64,000 nucleotides of DNA from Hymenopus coronatus (GCA_030762935.1 CM060895.1:28448501-28512500), one strand, 5' to 3'. Shown: positions 43,626-55,800, counted from the first letter of the stretch. A program made the numbers and translations. The notes: generated from the letters alone by a model not told the origin.

Positions 43626-44315
43626 ATATTGCCATCCGCACCTCATTTGTTAAAATTTCCAAGGGTCAATTGCCCTCTATGATGAGCCCCCATTAGAACT
43701 TGAGGCATCCTCTTTTACATTTGTCAATTTCAGTGATGTTGCCAGGACCTTCAATTTTCCCTCTTGTAGTGCATTTGGAGACCATGCAAACTTCATGGCA
43801 ATAACTGAATCAGTCAGAGTCTGCAAGTTCACACAATGGTCTCCAACCAAACACTACATTACCTTATATGATACCTGTAAGTAATGCCATCAATGAGGAA
43901 AAGAATTTGCCCAGGCAATAGCTCTACCCGCTTGAACTGCATACAAGCTGTGCAATTTTTTCATGTCCAGTTCTAAGAATAATAATAAATATAGTTAATT
44001 ACTGGATATATTATTCATATCATAAGTCATAAGAGTAGCACTCAATTTTAACTGCAACAAAACTCAGGATATGTTTGGTCAGGTCTCTGGGGTATAGGAC
44101 AGCATTACATTCAGATTTTTTCATTCTTGTTCTCAACAGAACCTCATCAAGTACTTTTTCAGTTTACTTCATATTAGGATAAATATTTGCAAAAATGGTT
44201 TTATTACACATTTTACTGTAGATTTAAAGAAAAATAGAAAGACAAAAAAACAGTCAAACTTCTTATTGCATCCTTGAAAGTTCAAGTGTATGTATGGAGT
44301 GTGATATCCAATTTT
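43626..44315. other. unassigned DNA
   Basis: Nothing recognised. Confidence 0.45.
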
Positions 44316-44319
44316 TGCT

Positions 44320-44780
44320 TTCTCTAGCAAATGTGTGTAGTAGATAGGTATTGTATTTCACCCAAAATTTGATACTGAGATTTCACTGGAAATGTGTGTT
44401 ATGAGGACCTGTGAATCCAAAACAAAAAGGTGTGTATGTGTAGACAGTGTGGAAGAAAAGTTGTTTAAAAACCAAAATTGACATTTTCCATGTGACCTGA
44501 ATATTTTCAAGAAAATTCCCCTATCCCAAACTACTCTTTACATGAAAAAATTTTCAAGCATTTTGATTTTCTCAAAAGTGCTCTAATAATTTTTATTAAA
44601 ATACTGTATGATAAGATATTTACATTACAAATAAAATGTATATCTTGAATTTTCTGGGTTTAGCCTCTGAAGAACTTTTCATTCTGGATGACTTTTGCAT
44701 AACTGGTCAACCATAAGAGATAGACAAAATCATACTGTACAACTCTTTAAAACACACAATTGATGTCATATACTTTTTTT
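44320..44780 (+). repeat. R1 fragment (5' and middle part)
   Basis: It contains GCTTTCTCTAGC, CCCAAAATTTGATACTGAGA, AACTACTCTTTACATG and AATTTTCTGGGTTTAGCCTC, and stops near ATTGATGTCATATAC, where the next copy begins. The GT tract is only GTGTGTATGTGTAG. Confidence 0.75.
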
Positions 44781-44787
44781 TTTCTCT

Positions 44788-46065
44788 TTCTCTAGTATAT
44801 ATGTAAAATGTATATAGTAACTACAGAAGTGACCTGTTGTATTCCGCTAAAAAATTTGATGCTTTTCTTCGCCAATGCATGTTTTAAATCCAAAAGAAAA
44901 TTTTTAGAACATTGTGTGTGTGCACGTGCGCGCGCGTGTAAATAACTCAAAAATGAAAAATCCATTAAATACCAAACTTAGTATTTAGTTTCAGACTCTT
45001 CGAAGGATGTGACATGAAGATTTTCAAGATAATCCTCCCACCCACAACAACCTTTTATATGGAACATTTTTAGAAAATTTTGATTTTTTTCAAAAATGGC
45101 TCTAATGACTTTGATTAAAATACCATATGTGTAAGATATAGTCATGACAAACGTAATGTATATTTTGAATTTTCTAGGGATAGCCTCTAAAGACCTCTTC
45201 ATTCTGAATACATTTTGCATAACTGGCAAACTGTACGAAATACACAAATATATAGATCTTGTTGAAGTACAAAATTTGTCATATACTTTCTTCTTTTTTT
45301 TTTTGTTGTTGTTTTTTTTTTTTTGTTTTGTTTTTTTTTTTTTGTTTTGTTTTTTTTTTTTTTTTGTTTTCTTTGTTTTGCAGAGTTAACCATTTCCAAG
45401 ATATTTCTTGTTATTGGTTTCAATTTTAAACTACTTAAACTTTTCTCAAATGGGAAGTCATCTTTTGTTTCATATCTCTTTTGTTATACTCCTACCCATG
45501 CAAAGAGAGCCATAATTTCAATTATTTCACACAATGATAGCTTAAGATGTGACTACTGCATTAGCCTAGTATTTTCCTTTATTTCCCTTCTGCTTACATG
45601 AGTGCTAGTAGTAAGACAATTTCTGCCAATGTTTATAATCTTGTAAGAATATTTTGTTTACAGAACAAGTAGAGAACGTCATGTGAATGGAATACATTAG
45701 AAATTGTTATTTGTTTTTTTGTGGAGTTAACCATTTCTGAGATATTCCTTGGTTTCAATTCTGAAATACTTTAAAGTTTCTCAAACTGGAATTTGCCTTT
45801 CCTTTGCATTTTGTTTTACTTCTAGCCATGCTAAAAAAAACTGAATTTCAATCACATAGCAACCAGCTCTTAAAAGATTTGAATATCACTTTAACCTAGT
45901 ATATTCCTTTATTTCCTTTCTACTTATAAGGGGCTAAGTAATAACATGATTTCAACTAATGTTTATTTGGTTAGCATAAAGTAGATAGACATTAGGTTTT
46001 TGTAAGAATATTTCTTTGCAGAATAGATAGGCAAAGAAAGTCATGAGAATGGAACACATACTTTT
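44788..46065 (+). repeat. R1 dispersed repeat with duplicated 3' half
   Basis: After the 5' part and a GTGTGTGTGCACGTGCGCGCGCG tract (about 44911-44940) and a T/G-rich run (45289-45381), the 3' half appears twice: 45381-45705 and 45718-46065, each starting GAGTTAACCATTTC and ending in CATG.GAATGGAA.ACAT. Confidence 0.8.
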
Positions 46066-47401
46066 TTTATTTTTGAATTATTTTTCAAGTACTTAGGTGT
46101 TCATTTATAGACTACAAGTGATTTTGTAAGAAATGTTGTATTTCTGGTGAGGTTCATTACATATATTCAATTATTCAGTTAAATGATTACATCATTACAA
46201 GGTTCATGTTTTCTTAAGTTTGCCAGACGTTTTTCTACTCATCTAAGTTGGAATTGATCTTGTAATACAGGGTTAAAAAAGAAAGGGATTTAATTCAAAC
46301 ACTTAAAAGAATAATGAATATAGATAAATAACAATGAGTTTTGCAAGGATGAAAACAAATGATTTTAGATATTTTTTTGAAACAGCTCTTCAGAATCAAT
46401 GAATCTCATTTGATAGAGTGGTAATGAACTATTGATTATGCTAATATATGAATGGAGATAATTTTAGTCTGCTGCATTTAATTTCCTGTGTCATCAAATT
46501 ACACTTAGTGTCAGCTGACTAGTGTGAGAACTAGTGATAAGTAAAACTTCTTACTGACTTTGCTTAGAGTTAGTACAGTAAAGCTCGTGGTGAGGAGTGA
46601 TCTGACTGGAGGTGTTTTGTACATAAAATTCAGCAATATCCAGCTGCTTTCACTTGCGCTCATTGCACATTACCAGTAAGTCTTTTTTCCTGGCAGGTTT
46701 TTAGAATTAGGCTAACAAAAGCATTTAAGATATTTTAAAAATTAGCACCAATATCAGTTTAGAATTTCTCTGCTGATAGCACACACACACTTTTAGAACT
46801 CAGCAGTCACTGTGGTCCTTGGGTTATTAAGATATCTCAAAATGAAGGTTACCACCTCCATAAGAGCGGAATAATGGTTAGAAGTTGTTAAAAATTTTGA
46901 CATTTCAGGATTCTAAGGGAAATGTGCATGGTCTCCATAATATTGTAAGCCCAGGATGCAGAATCTGAAGCAGGCTCCTTATTTTTGTAATTTTCCCATA
47001 CTTCTTTTAATGGAGAGAAAGAAGCTGGTTACCCACCCATTTTTTTACTGTGCCCATCTCTATGGCATGGGTCAATGCCAATGCCCTGTGCAGAATGTGA
47101 TTTCACTGTAAAAAATCGAATGTGCTGCATTCACATGCCCTTTTTTTAATGTGACTGTATTTTCTAAAATTAAAAACAGGACTTCTCAACTGATTTTTTA
47201 AAATATGTCTTAGGACTGTAAGTAGTGCAACTAGTAAATATAAAAAGTTATTAATTTGCATATGTATTATAAATTTACATAGTTTGCCCTCCTGTTATGA
47301 AGGATTTACATCCCCCAGAGCTCACATGCGAGTGCCTAGGTTTAAAGCCTTGTTGAGGAGCAGAAGAGTCAGAGTGAAGAACCTGGAGCAGAGGATCTGC
47401 T
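46066..47401. other. unassigned DNA
   Basis: No gene, RNA or repeat recognised in this 1.3-kb stretch. Confidence 0.45.
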
Positions 47402-47612
47402 TATAGGCAGGTATGAGAGTGAGGAAGATGATAAGAAATGAAGGAGAAAGGTATGAAAGAAAAGTGATGATGAATAAATTGGTGGAATTGATGACAGGGA
47501 AAACTGCAGAATCCAGAGAAAACCCTCCAACATGCCACTTTGTCCAACACAAATTCCACATGCAGTTCCTGGATCAAAACCCGGCCACCTTGGTAACAGG
47601 CAAGGGACCTAA
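47402..47612 (-). mobile_element. SINE family B copy, diverged
   Basis: On the reverse strand: GGCCGGGTTTTGATCCAGG (B-box region), GACAAAGTGGCATG, GGGTTTTCTCTGGATTCTGC and TTTTCCCTGTCATCAATTCC, matching the body order of the 22.1 and 55.9 kb copies. Confidence 0.65.
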
Positions 47613-47884
47613 TTACTTGTCCACAGCATTATTTTTTATTGTAAGCATAAAGCATAATTATCAAAATACTCAACATAATATTACATTACAGGCAGTGCTT
47701 TTACAAAACACAATGTATGACATTTCAGTTATTAAAATATAAACCCCAAATAAAATTAATGTTATATAACTCATATCATGCAATAGTTGCCTGCTGGACA
47801 TACTTACCTGAAAACAGAATTTTCTTCTTTTACTTCAGATTAGCTCTGTATTCAATATTATCTAGCAGAAATGATCTTATTGTT

Positions 47885-48590
47885 TGCTTCCTTGTAAGTA
47901 CAAGGTTAAACACTAGGCTAAAGCGATAGTAAAATCTTTTAAAAACGGCTCACTGGTTATTCAATTGTAATTTAGTTCTGTTTGCATGCCTTGGAGTAAA
48001 ACAGATATAAACATGAATGATGACTTCCCATTTGGGAAAATTTAAGCGTTTTAAAACTGAAACAAGGAATATCTCAAAGATGGTAAACTCTACAAAAATG
48101 TTATATGACAAATTGTGTGTTTTAAGAGATTCTACATTTTTTGTGTACCAATTTTTTATCTATTTCTTACAGTTTACCAGTTATACAAAAATCAATCAGA
48201 ATTAAGAGAGATCTTCAGAGGCTGTTCCCAGAAAATTTAAGATATACATTTCATTTGTTATGAAAATATCTTAAACAATTGGTATTTTAATCATAGTCAG
48301 CCATTTTTGAGAAAGAAAGCTTCGAAAAATTCCTTATAAAGGGTAGTTTTGAAAGGGGGATTTTCATAAAAATGTTTGTATCACATCTGTCTTTTGGTTT
48401 TTGAGTTGTGCTGTACACACTCATGCATGCATATGGAATCCTTTTCTAAAAATGCTTTTTTTTTTTTTATTCAGGGTACCTTAAAACATATATTTCCAGT
48501 GAAATCTTGACATCAAATTTTTGTGTGGACTGCAATATCTTCTCTATTATGTACATAGTACATTGTAGAAAAAGTAAAAATACAATATAT
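47885..48590 (-). repeat. R1 dispersed repeat
   Basis: Reverse-strand copy from TTCCTTGTAAGTACAAGG through GATGACTTCCCATTTGGGAA and AAAGGGTAGTTTTGAAAGGG to TTCTCTATTATGTACATAG and GTAGAAAAAGTAAAAA. The microsatellite is reduced to CACACTCATGCATGCATATG. The 3'-terminal ~100 bp of the family are missing. Confidence 0.82.
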
Positions 48591-48850
48591 AATAATACTC
48601 AAATAAATAAAAATGGCATTACAATTAGTACATTTTTGCTTTCTATTGGACAGTGGTAGATCTATAAGCAACAATGAGTTTCCTTTTCTTTCAATGTTAT
48701 TATCACATAGAAATAAAATGTAAATTTAATTTACATTTATTTACCAAAATAATTGGATTTAACAATAATTTATGCATTAATCTATGTGTCTGAACTGTTT
48801 GACCAAAGATACAAATCCTCTTTTGGATTATTTTTTTAATAAATACAAGA

Positions 48851-49028
48851 AATTGAAAATTAGTTGAGTTGATTTTGTAGCACTTACTTTTCATTTCGGT
48901 AAACATGTTTTAGAAGCCACATCGACCAAAAGAATTGACAATGGAAGCACATGGCTTGTGAAACATTTTTTCCGAAATGAAAAGTAAGTGATGTAGTGTT
49001 ACAAAATCGACTCAACTAATTTTTAATT
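48851..49028. mobile_element. foldback MITE-like element, 178 bp
   Basis: Arms 48851-48922 and 48951-49028 are imperfect inverted repeats: AATTGAAAATTAGTTGAG at the left end against the complement of CTCAACTAATTTTTAATT at the right end, then shared CACTTACTTTTCATTTCGG. One arm has about 6 extra bases. The loop is about 28 bases. No transposase is present, as expected for a MITE. Confidence 0.82.
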
Positions 49029-49548
49029 ATTAAAACACATCACTGTCACAAAGTCCACCACATATCAGTAAAAATACAAGAAATCTATAATAAAACCAGT
49101 TAGACCTATGTAGGCCTTTATAATTCTCATTTAAAATTAATTTTTATAGGGCTGGTAAAGGTACAAAATGTTTAAAAATAAAGAAATACTGTAGAAATAA
49201 AAATATGTTATTGACAATTAGTAATATAAAGCAACTAAAATTAATGGTAACAGTGGAATAATTGAAGGTTGAAGACCTATGAAATGACTTACACCTTAAA
49301 AATTGAGCAAATTTATTGAATGGTTTTCAATAAAGTAACTAACTATGCACTTCATCTGTTTCCGCTGGCTGAAGTGGCCAAGTAACATAAAAAATTCTGA
49401 CGTGTTAAATTTACATGCATTTCTCGGCCTATGCTGCAGCAAACTATACTTACAAAAGCTTATACTTCTATATAATTCATGTTTATCAAGATAAACACTA
49501 GCAAAAATGGTTTTTATTACTTGGTTTCATAAATGTAGCAAGAAAATA
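49029..49548. other. unassigned AT-rich DNA
   Basis: Nothing recognised. Confidence 0.45.
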
Positions 49549-51440
49549 AATTCAATTCAATTCAATTTATTAGTCCTGTAAATCATTTACATGATATAGG
49601 ATAAGTCAGTGTTTACAGTTAAGTAGAAACATATTTACAATTTACATAAATAGATATTACCAATGAATATTTCATACAGCGATTAACTTTTTTTGTTTTG
49701 AAAAATACACATTATATAAAAATTAGACCACACAATAATTCACAATTATTAAACTTCATTTTGAAACAATATTACAAGAATCTTTTATGTACAACTGCTG
49801 AAGTAAACATCACAATTAAGCACACAAATATTTACAACTATCTATGTTTATACAATAGTATTACAGTAATAAATACAATTAATCACAATTTTCCACTATT
49901 ACATTTTTACTAACAGAATACTCAAAAATAGACTCTCAGGTCTTATCACTGTATCTTATATATTCTTCGACTGAATAGAATTGATTAAGATTTAGGAATT
50001 TGTGAATTTCCTTTTTAAACCATGACTTGAAGCTTTCCTGGCGGCAGTATGAAAATAACTTTTCTCAGGCTATCAGCCAGGTGAATTCTGGAATAATTTC
50101 CAAGCTTTCAAGAGCTAACGTCGCTCTCATCTTCAGGGAATGATGTAGAGACTCCAGGTACGCCTTATATATAGTAGTCCGGTGGGGGGGACCGGCCAGA
50201 TGCCGCTCTGTGATTGGCATGGGAGGCGTTGACTAGGAACCAATGGTCTCCGTTGCCGGGACGGACTGCTCTGATTGGCCCGTTGCCAGATGTGAGCCTG
50301 TATTAAAACTAGTGCTAGCTTTTGGCAGTTTCACAAATCTTTGCGAGTGTTTGCTCAGCACCGAACTCCAAATGCCATTCACCTGCAAGCCGCTGTCTCT
50401 GTTGATGATATTTTCTTGGTATTTAATAGCTATGGCTTCTTTGATGGAGCGGCCCCAAAAGTTTGGAAATGATTCCAGATAGCTGATAGCCCGAGAAAAG
50501 TTATTTTCCTTTTTAAACTTGGTAACAGACTTAATACCTTTTAAAGGATCAGGAAGTTGATTGAATAATTTTATGCCACTATATTTGAATGATTTCTGAA
50601 AAAGCTCAGTTCTATGGGTCTTTAAGTGCAGCTTGTTTTTGTTCCTAGTATTGTGCACATGTATATCTGAGTTTGCTGTTAATTTACTCAAACCACTTTT
50701 AACATGAATTAACATTTCTTTTATGTACAGACTTGGAAAGGTGAGTATATTTAGTTTCTTAAAATGCTCTCTACAGCTTTCTCTAGGGGGAATGCCCAAC
50801 ATGATTCTCAACATTCTCTTTTGCAATTTAAATATTGCATTACTGTAATTAGAATTTCCCCATAGCTTTATTCCATATAACAACAATGAGTGAAAGTAAG
50901 CATAATAGCAAGTTTTTAATACCTCACTAGAAACACGAGACTTTAATTGGTAGAGGATAAAACACACTCTACTTAACTTATTTGACGATGTCTCCACATG
51001 TTTGTCCCACCTGAGATATTGGTCAACCCACAGACCCAAAAATTTAGCTTTCGTGTTTAGTTGAATTATTTTTTATCCAAATTTTATGCTCGGCAGTCCT
51101 TGATTCTTTAAGGTTCTATTATGAAATTGGACAGCTATAGCTTTATCCTCATTGATTATTAGTTTATTTACTTTGAACCAGTTTGAAACTTTGCTTATAG
51201 TGCTTGATATGTTTGAATCAAGCTTCATACTGTCCTTCCCACTTATGAATATACTTATATCATCGGCAAATAAAGTAATTTTTACATCAGATTCACTTTT
51301 TATATAATGAGGCAGATCGTTAATGTAGATGAAGAATAAAAGGGACCCCAGAACTGATCCTTGGGGTACTTCGGTTGAAACCTTTCTTTTACTTGAAAAT
51401 TCCTTTTTGAGAGTTGAATTTGTGTCAAGATAATCAATTT
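49549..51440 (-). pseudogene. Jockey-type LINE (LINE-B) 3' half, interrupted
   Basis: Reverse strand. ORF2 pieces: VPQGSVLGSLLFFIYINDLP (about 51310-51370) and VKITLFADDISIF with the catalytic FADD (about 51245-51290), NKLIINEDKAIAVQFHNRTL, KAKFLGLWVDQYLRWDKHVE, then the C-terminal domain FKLQKRMLRIMLGIPPRESC and LNILTFPSLYIKEMLIHVKS. Coding is broken by a Penelope-like insertion (50040-50504) and resumes in frame with FKSWFKKEIHKFLNL and FYSVEEYI (about 49960-50033), then an AT-rich 3' UTR ending in (TTGAA)n-like repeats near 49552. The 5' part is truncated next to an R1 copy. One frameshift near 51050. Confidence 0.85.
50040..50504 (-). mobile_element. Penelope-like element 3' fragment inserted in LINE-B
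   Basis: It is flanked by TTTCCT on both sides (50034-50039 and 50505-50510), and removing it with one duplicate leaves the LINE frame open. Reverse-strand coding GRSIKEAIAIKYQENIINRD followed by SGLQVNGIW is the C-terminus that follows the GIY-YIG domain in Penelope-like elements (known family pattern; the GIY-YIG core itself is absent). A downstream region with TATATATAAGG and CCTGAAGATGAGAGCGACG fits the element's tail. Its two ends form ~50-bp inverted repeats (50051-50107 and 50457-50508). Confidence 0.72.
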
Positions 51441-51447
51441 GAATAGA

Positions 51448-51852
51448 CTAGGCTAAAGTGAGCTGGTTGTATTAAGATATTGAAGTTCTGTGCTGTTTGC
51501 TTGACCAGGATGAAAAAATATAAATGATTCCTGTTTGAGAAAAGTAAGAGTATTGGAAAATTTAAACCTATAACAGGCAATGGTTAGCTCCACAACAAAC
51601 ACATAATAGAGGGATTTTCTTGAAAATCTGTTTATCACATCTTTGGAAGATGAACTTAAATATCAAGTTTGGTATTTAGCTGACTTTTCATGTTTGAGTT
51701 ATGCACGTGTGGACCTTTTACCAAAAATTCTTTTTCTTTCAATTCAGAGGGCATAATGTGTATTTCCAGAGACATATTGGTAACAAATTTATGGGTGGTA
51801 TGCAAAACCTTCTCTACCTATGTACTATATATAAAATAGAGAAAGTAAAAAG
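51448..51852 (-). repeat. R1 copy with internal deletion
   Basis: The reverse-strand copy begins GACTAGGCTAAAGTG, jumps near 51605 from ACACATAATAG to GGGATTTTCTTG, skipping about 350 bp of the consensus, and ends with CTTCTCTACCTATGTACTAT and TAGAGAAAGTAAAAAG. Confidence 0.78.
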
Positions 51853-52069
51853 TAGATCTTTTCTTGCCAATCTGATTTCTATGGGTAAAACTGTCAAATG
51901 GTCCAGTTGTGCTTCTCCACCAGATTTTGATGGAGTTGGCCAACCTACTAAAGGGCCTATTAGAGATATTGTATAAAAGAATTTCTATTTTGGTTTCTGT
52001 GTTATCAAAAATATTTTGAATATTGTTTTTTCTCATAACTGAAGTTGGGAAATTAAAGTGGTCCTGTTT

Positions 52070-53005
52070 ACCTTCTCTACCACATAGAATGTAGATAGAG
52101 AAGAATACTGCATTTCACCCAAAACTTTGACACTGAGATTTCACTGGATATATATGTCTTGAGCGTCCCTGAATCCAAAAAAAGGCATTTTTAGAAAAAG
52201 ATTTTTGTAGGTGCAAGTGTGAGTGCATGTGTGGGTATGCACATGTGCACAGCATAACTCAAAAATGAAAAAGTTGGTTAGGTACCAAACTTGGTATTTA
52301 AATTTAGTATCTTATAAGGATGCAGCATGAAGATTTTCAGGAAAACCCCTCACCCCAGGCTACCTTTTGTGAGGAAGATTTTTCAAAATTGTTTATGTCC
52401 TCAAAAATGGCTGTTATGATTTTGATTAAAATGACATGCATTAAATTTATTTACTTGACTAATAAAATCCATATCTTCAATCTTCTGGGTAATACCTCTG
52501 AACCCCTCTTTATTCTGGATGACTTTTACCTAACCATAAACCACGAGATGCACTAAATCTTGCTACAATGCTAAAATACACAATGTATGTCATATACTTT
52601 TTGTTTATTTGTTTGGATTTTTGTTGTTTTTTTTTGTTTTTTGTTTTTGAGAAGTTAAGCTTTTCTGAGATTTTTTGTTTATATTTCCTTACTTAAACTA
52701 TTTTGAAATGAAAAACCATCACTCATTTTTCTTTCTTCCTTTTTTTTCAACCTGGTATGCAAATAGAATGGACTATCAAAGCCATCACATAGCACCCAGC
52801 CATGGCCATCTTTAAAGGTTTGATTATCACTTTAGCCTAGTGTATTCTCTTAACCTCCTTGAACCTATATGAACATAAGAAATTAAGCCATTTCAGCTAA
52901 TGTTTATCTTGATTAGCATGAAGTAGATAGAAGAATAAACTCTTGTCAGAATAGTTTGTTGCAGAATATGTTGAGAAAGTTATGTGAATGTTACACATTA
53001 AATTT
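52070..53005 (+). repeat. R1 dispersed repeat, full-length copy
   Basis: It runs from CTTCTCTACCACATAGAATG to GAGAAAGTTATGTGAATG and ACACATTAAATTTTTT. It has GTGCAAGTGTGAGTGCATGTG at the microsatellite site. TTTAC occurs at both outer flanks, a possible short duplication. Confidence 0.82.
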
Positions 53006-53933
53006 TTTACTCAAACACTGTACTTCATATGCATTTGTTCGTTTAAGCCTTTTGTATCTGCAAAATCTTTAGGGTACTTGAAAACAATAGATTTATTTTT
53101 CATTTTGAATTATTATGTTCATGAGTCAAACTTTGTGAAAAAAGATCATATACTAATTCAGCAACGTCAAATCTTGTCTTAAAGTCTGCCATGACAAAAT
53201 TTAAAATAGGAAAAATTAGACCTGAATTGATTTGTTGATTCTAGTAAAGTTCATCATATCACTTTCTAATAACAAAATGGGATATATTAACTAGTTTGGC
53301 AACTACTTTTACTTCCTTAAAAATTATTTCCATGTAGTTCTGTCTCATCAAGTAAAGTTTTAATCTTTTATTATACTAATTAATCAGTTGTTACACATAA
53401 TGCATTCATTGTAATTTAAAAAAAAATAAAAATACTACCTCAGTATTTAAAAGATACTTATGCGAAACACTGGCATATAGTACTTTTACATTCTCCTGTT
53501 TGTCTCAACAATGAGAAAAATCACTTTGCTCTGAATGACATTTTTCTAATCAATATCTGACAGACTTTTGTGTATAAATGATAATGGAGAGTATCCTGTG
53601 ACAATTGAAAGCACTTCCTAAGACCTAAAATGGTGTTTTATTCTAATAGAGTCAATGTAGCAACATCATTTTCTAGAGCAATTCTAGAATTTTGAGAATT
53701 GAAAAACAATGATTTAGTACTGGATGCACAATCTGTATCCTTTCACTCTAAAGATCTTGGAAATGCTTTGCAGAGATAATGGGATGTCCAGCAACCAGGA
53801 CTGCTGGAAAACAAAGGGTACAAATTTTCAATGGATCCAAACAATGCCATTTATTATCATGTAGTTCAACAGCATTAGCAACAGCTCTCTTCATAGTGTG
53901 TATTCTGCAGAGTGAAAAATTGGTAAATTGCTT
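53006..53933. other. unassigned AT-rich DNA
   Basis: Nothing recognised. Confidence 0.45.
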
Positions 53934-54083
53934 ATTACTTTTTCTATAAGTAGTATGTACATAGTGTATAGAGAAAGTATTGTAATGCACCCAAAAATTT
54001 GATACCAAGATTTCACCGGAAATACATGTTTTGAGACACCCTGAATATAAAAAAAAAACTTTTTTAGAAAAATGTCTCTGTGT

Positions 54084-54120
<37 letters not shown>

Positions 54121-54830
54121 TGTGGGCAGCATAGCTCAAAAACGAAAAGACTGTTAAATACCAAACTTGGTATTTAAGTTCAGTATCTTCCAAGGATGCG
54201 ACATAAAGGTTTTCAAGAAAATCCCCCCACCAAGAACTACCCTTCACATGGAAAAATTTTCGAAAATTTTAATTTTTTAAAAAATGGCTCTAAAGATTTT
54301 GATTAAAATATTGTATATTAAAAATATATATCTGACAAATAATATGTATATCTTGAATTTTCTGGAAATAGCCTCTGAAGACTACTTTATTCTGGATGAA
54401 TTTTACGGCATTGTGCATAACTGGTAAACCGTAAGAGATAGACAAAAATTTACCATACAAAAATTGTAGAGCACATTAAAACACACAATTTATGTTATAT
54501 ACATTTTTTTCATGGAGTTGATCATTTTTTAGATATTCCTTGTTTTTGGTTTCAGCCTTGAAAAATTTATACTTTTCTCATACAGGAATTTGTCAACTTG
54601 TGCCCATACAAACAAAGGAACTTCAGTCACATAGCAACCAGTTTTTGACTTTCACTTTAGCCTATGGTACTCCCTTTTTTCGCTTCTACTTATAAGGAAG
54701 CAAGTATTAAGACTATTTCTGCTGATTGTTTCTCGATGAGCATGAAGTAAATAGAAGCATAAGTTTTTTAACAATAATGTGTTGCAGAGATGTAGAGAAA
54801 GTCATGTGAATGGAACACATCAGATTTTTT
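53934..54830 (+). repeat. R1 dispersed repeat, full-length copy
   Basis: It runs from ACTTTTTCTATAAGTAGTATG to GTAGAGAAAGTCATGTGAAT and CACATCAGATTTTTTT, with a clean (GT)n tract (54077-54118). It is one of the best matches to the copies at 1 and 4982, so probably one of the younger ones. Confidence 0.9.
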
Positions 54831-55734
54831 TATATTGAAATACACCACAAGCAATTGTTTTGCTTTAGTATCTTTATTGGTTATGAGATTCACAATTGCA
54901 AAGCTGCCAACATATGACTAACAAAACATGCCATCGTCATGGGAAATAACAATGATAGGACACTGAACTGCAAAGCATAGCCCAGAGCTACTGTAAGCCA
55001 CAACAGGTAGCTGAAGAATGTTTTTTAGAAACAGAGAAGCTGGCTGCAACTGCAGTGCGACCATTCAGCCATAAAATCTGCGGCCATTCAGCTAAACCCC
55101 AATGATCCAAGCACCAATCTATCATTTTCACTGCTCTATTATATTGGCAATTGCCTTCATGCATGCACAATAGCAGCAAATTGGTATGCTTTTCCTCTCC
55201 ACCATGCATATTTTGGTATTTAAAAAGTGTCTTGACAGGGTGGGTACAGTGAGTTATTTCAGGTCATGACGATAACATCGTGGCTTCCAGACACTCTGCA
55301 GTGGATAATAAGATTTGTTCCAGTTTTTAAATGCCTTGTATTATCTATTGCATGATTCCTGGACTGTTACCTCCCCAAGAAAAAAAAGAAGAAGAAAAAA
55401 AAGACTGCAACCATACTTAATTCGGGACCTTAAGCTGGAGGTACATTTGGATCCTTATCTTGCGATGGATATGGAGAAAGCAAAACTTGAAAATTGTATC
55501 TTATCTTTTATAAATCAACAGGTTTATACAGCTTTGTAATGCAGTGGGTAATTAGAAACTCAAATTGGAGAACATATTGGAATAAGACACATTACAGAAG
55601 ATCCTTTTTTAAATTTAATGTCCCTTAAACTGGCATGTAATATCAGACGATGAATGAAATGGGTGATATATGCTCAAATGTCCCCAGGGCCCAGAGTTAT
55701 TCAATATTTGACTTCTCAGGATATAGGAAAACTT
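54831..55734. other. unassigned DNA
   Basis: No recognised gene. A 55315-55539 open stretch with a Lys/Arg-rich run (RKKRRRKKR) has no domain I can name and is flanked by no splice or start context that convinces me. Confidence 0.4.
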
Positions 55735-55800
55735 CTAAAGGAGACTCAAACTCAGGACCTCTTGAATGTGAGGCAGGCATGCTACCACCACTCTGTAGAG
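55735..55800 (-). repeat. tRNA-like fragment
   Basis: On the reverse strand GAGTGGTGGTAGCATGCCTG resembles an A box, and GAGTTTGAGTCTCC about 25 bases later a B box. No acceptor-stem pairing is visible, so a tRNA pseudogene or SINE head is likelier than a working tRNA. Confidence 0.45.

Noticed and set aside
45199..45423. Lys/Thr-rich frame opposite a Phe-rich frame
   Set aside because: Both are readings of a T/G homopolymer-rich tract inside an R1 copy.
55315..55539. 74-residue frame with a Lys/Arg-rich run, considered as a Harbinger transposase piece
   Set aside because: No catalytic motif or convincing order of blocks. The basic run comes from an A/G-rich stretch.
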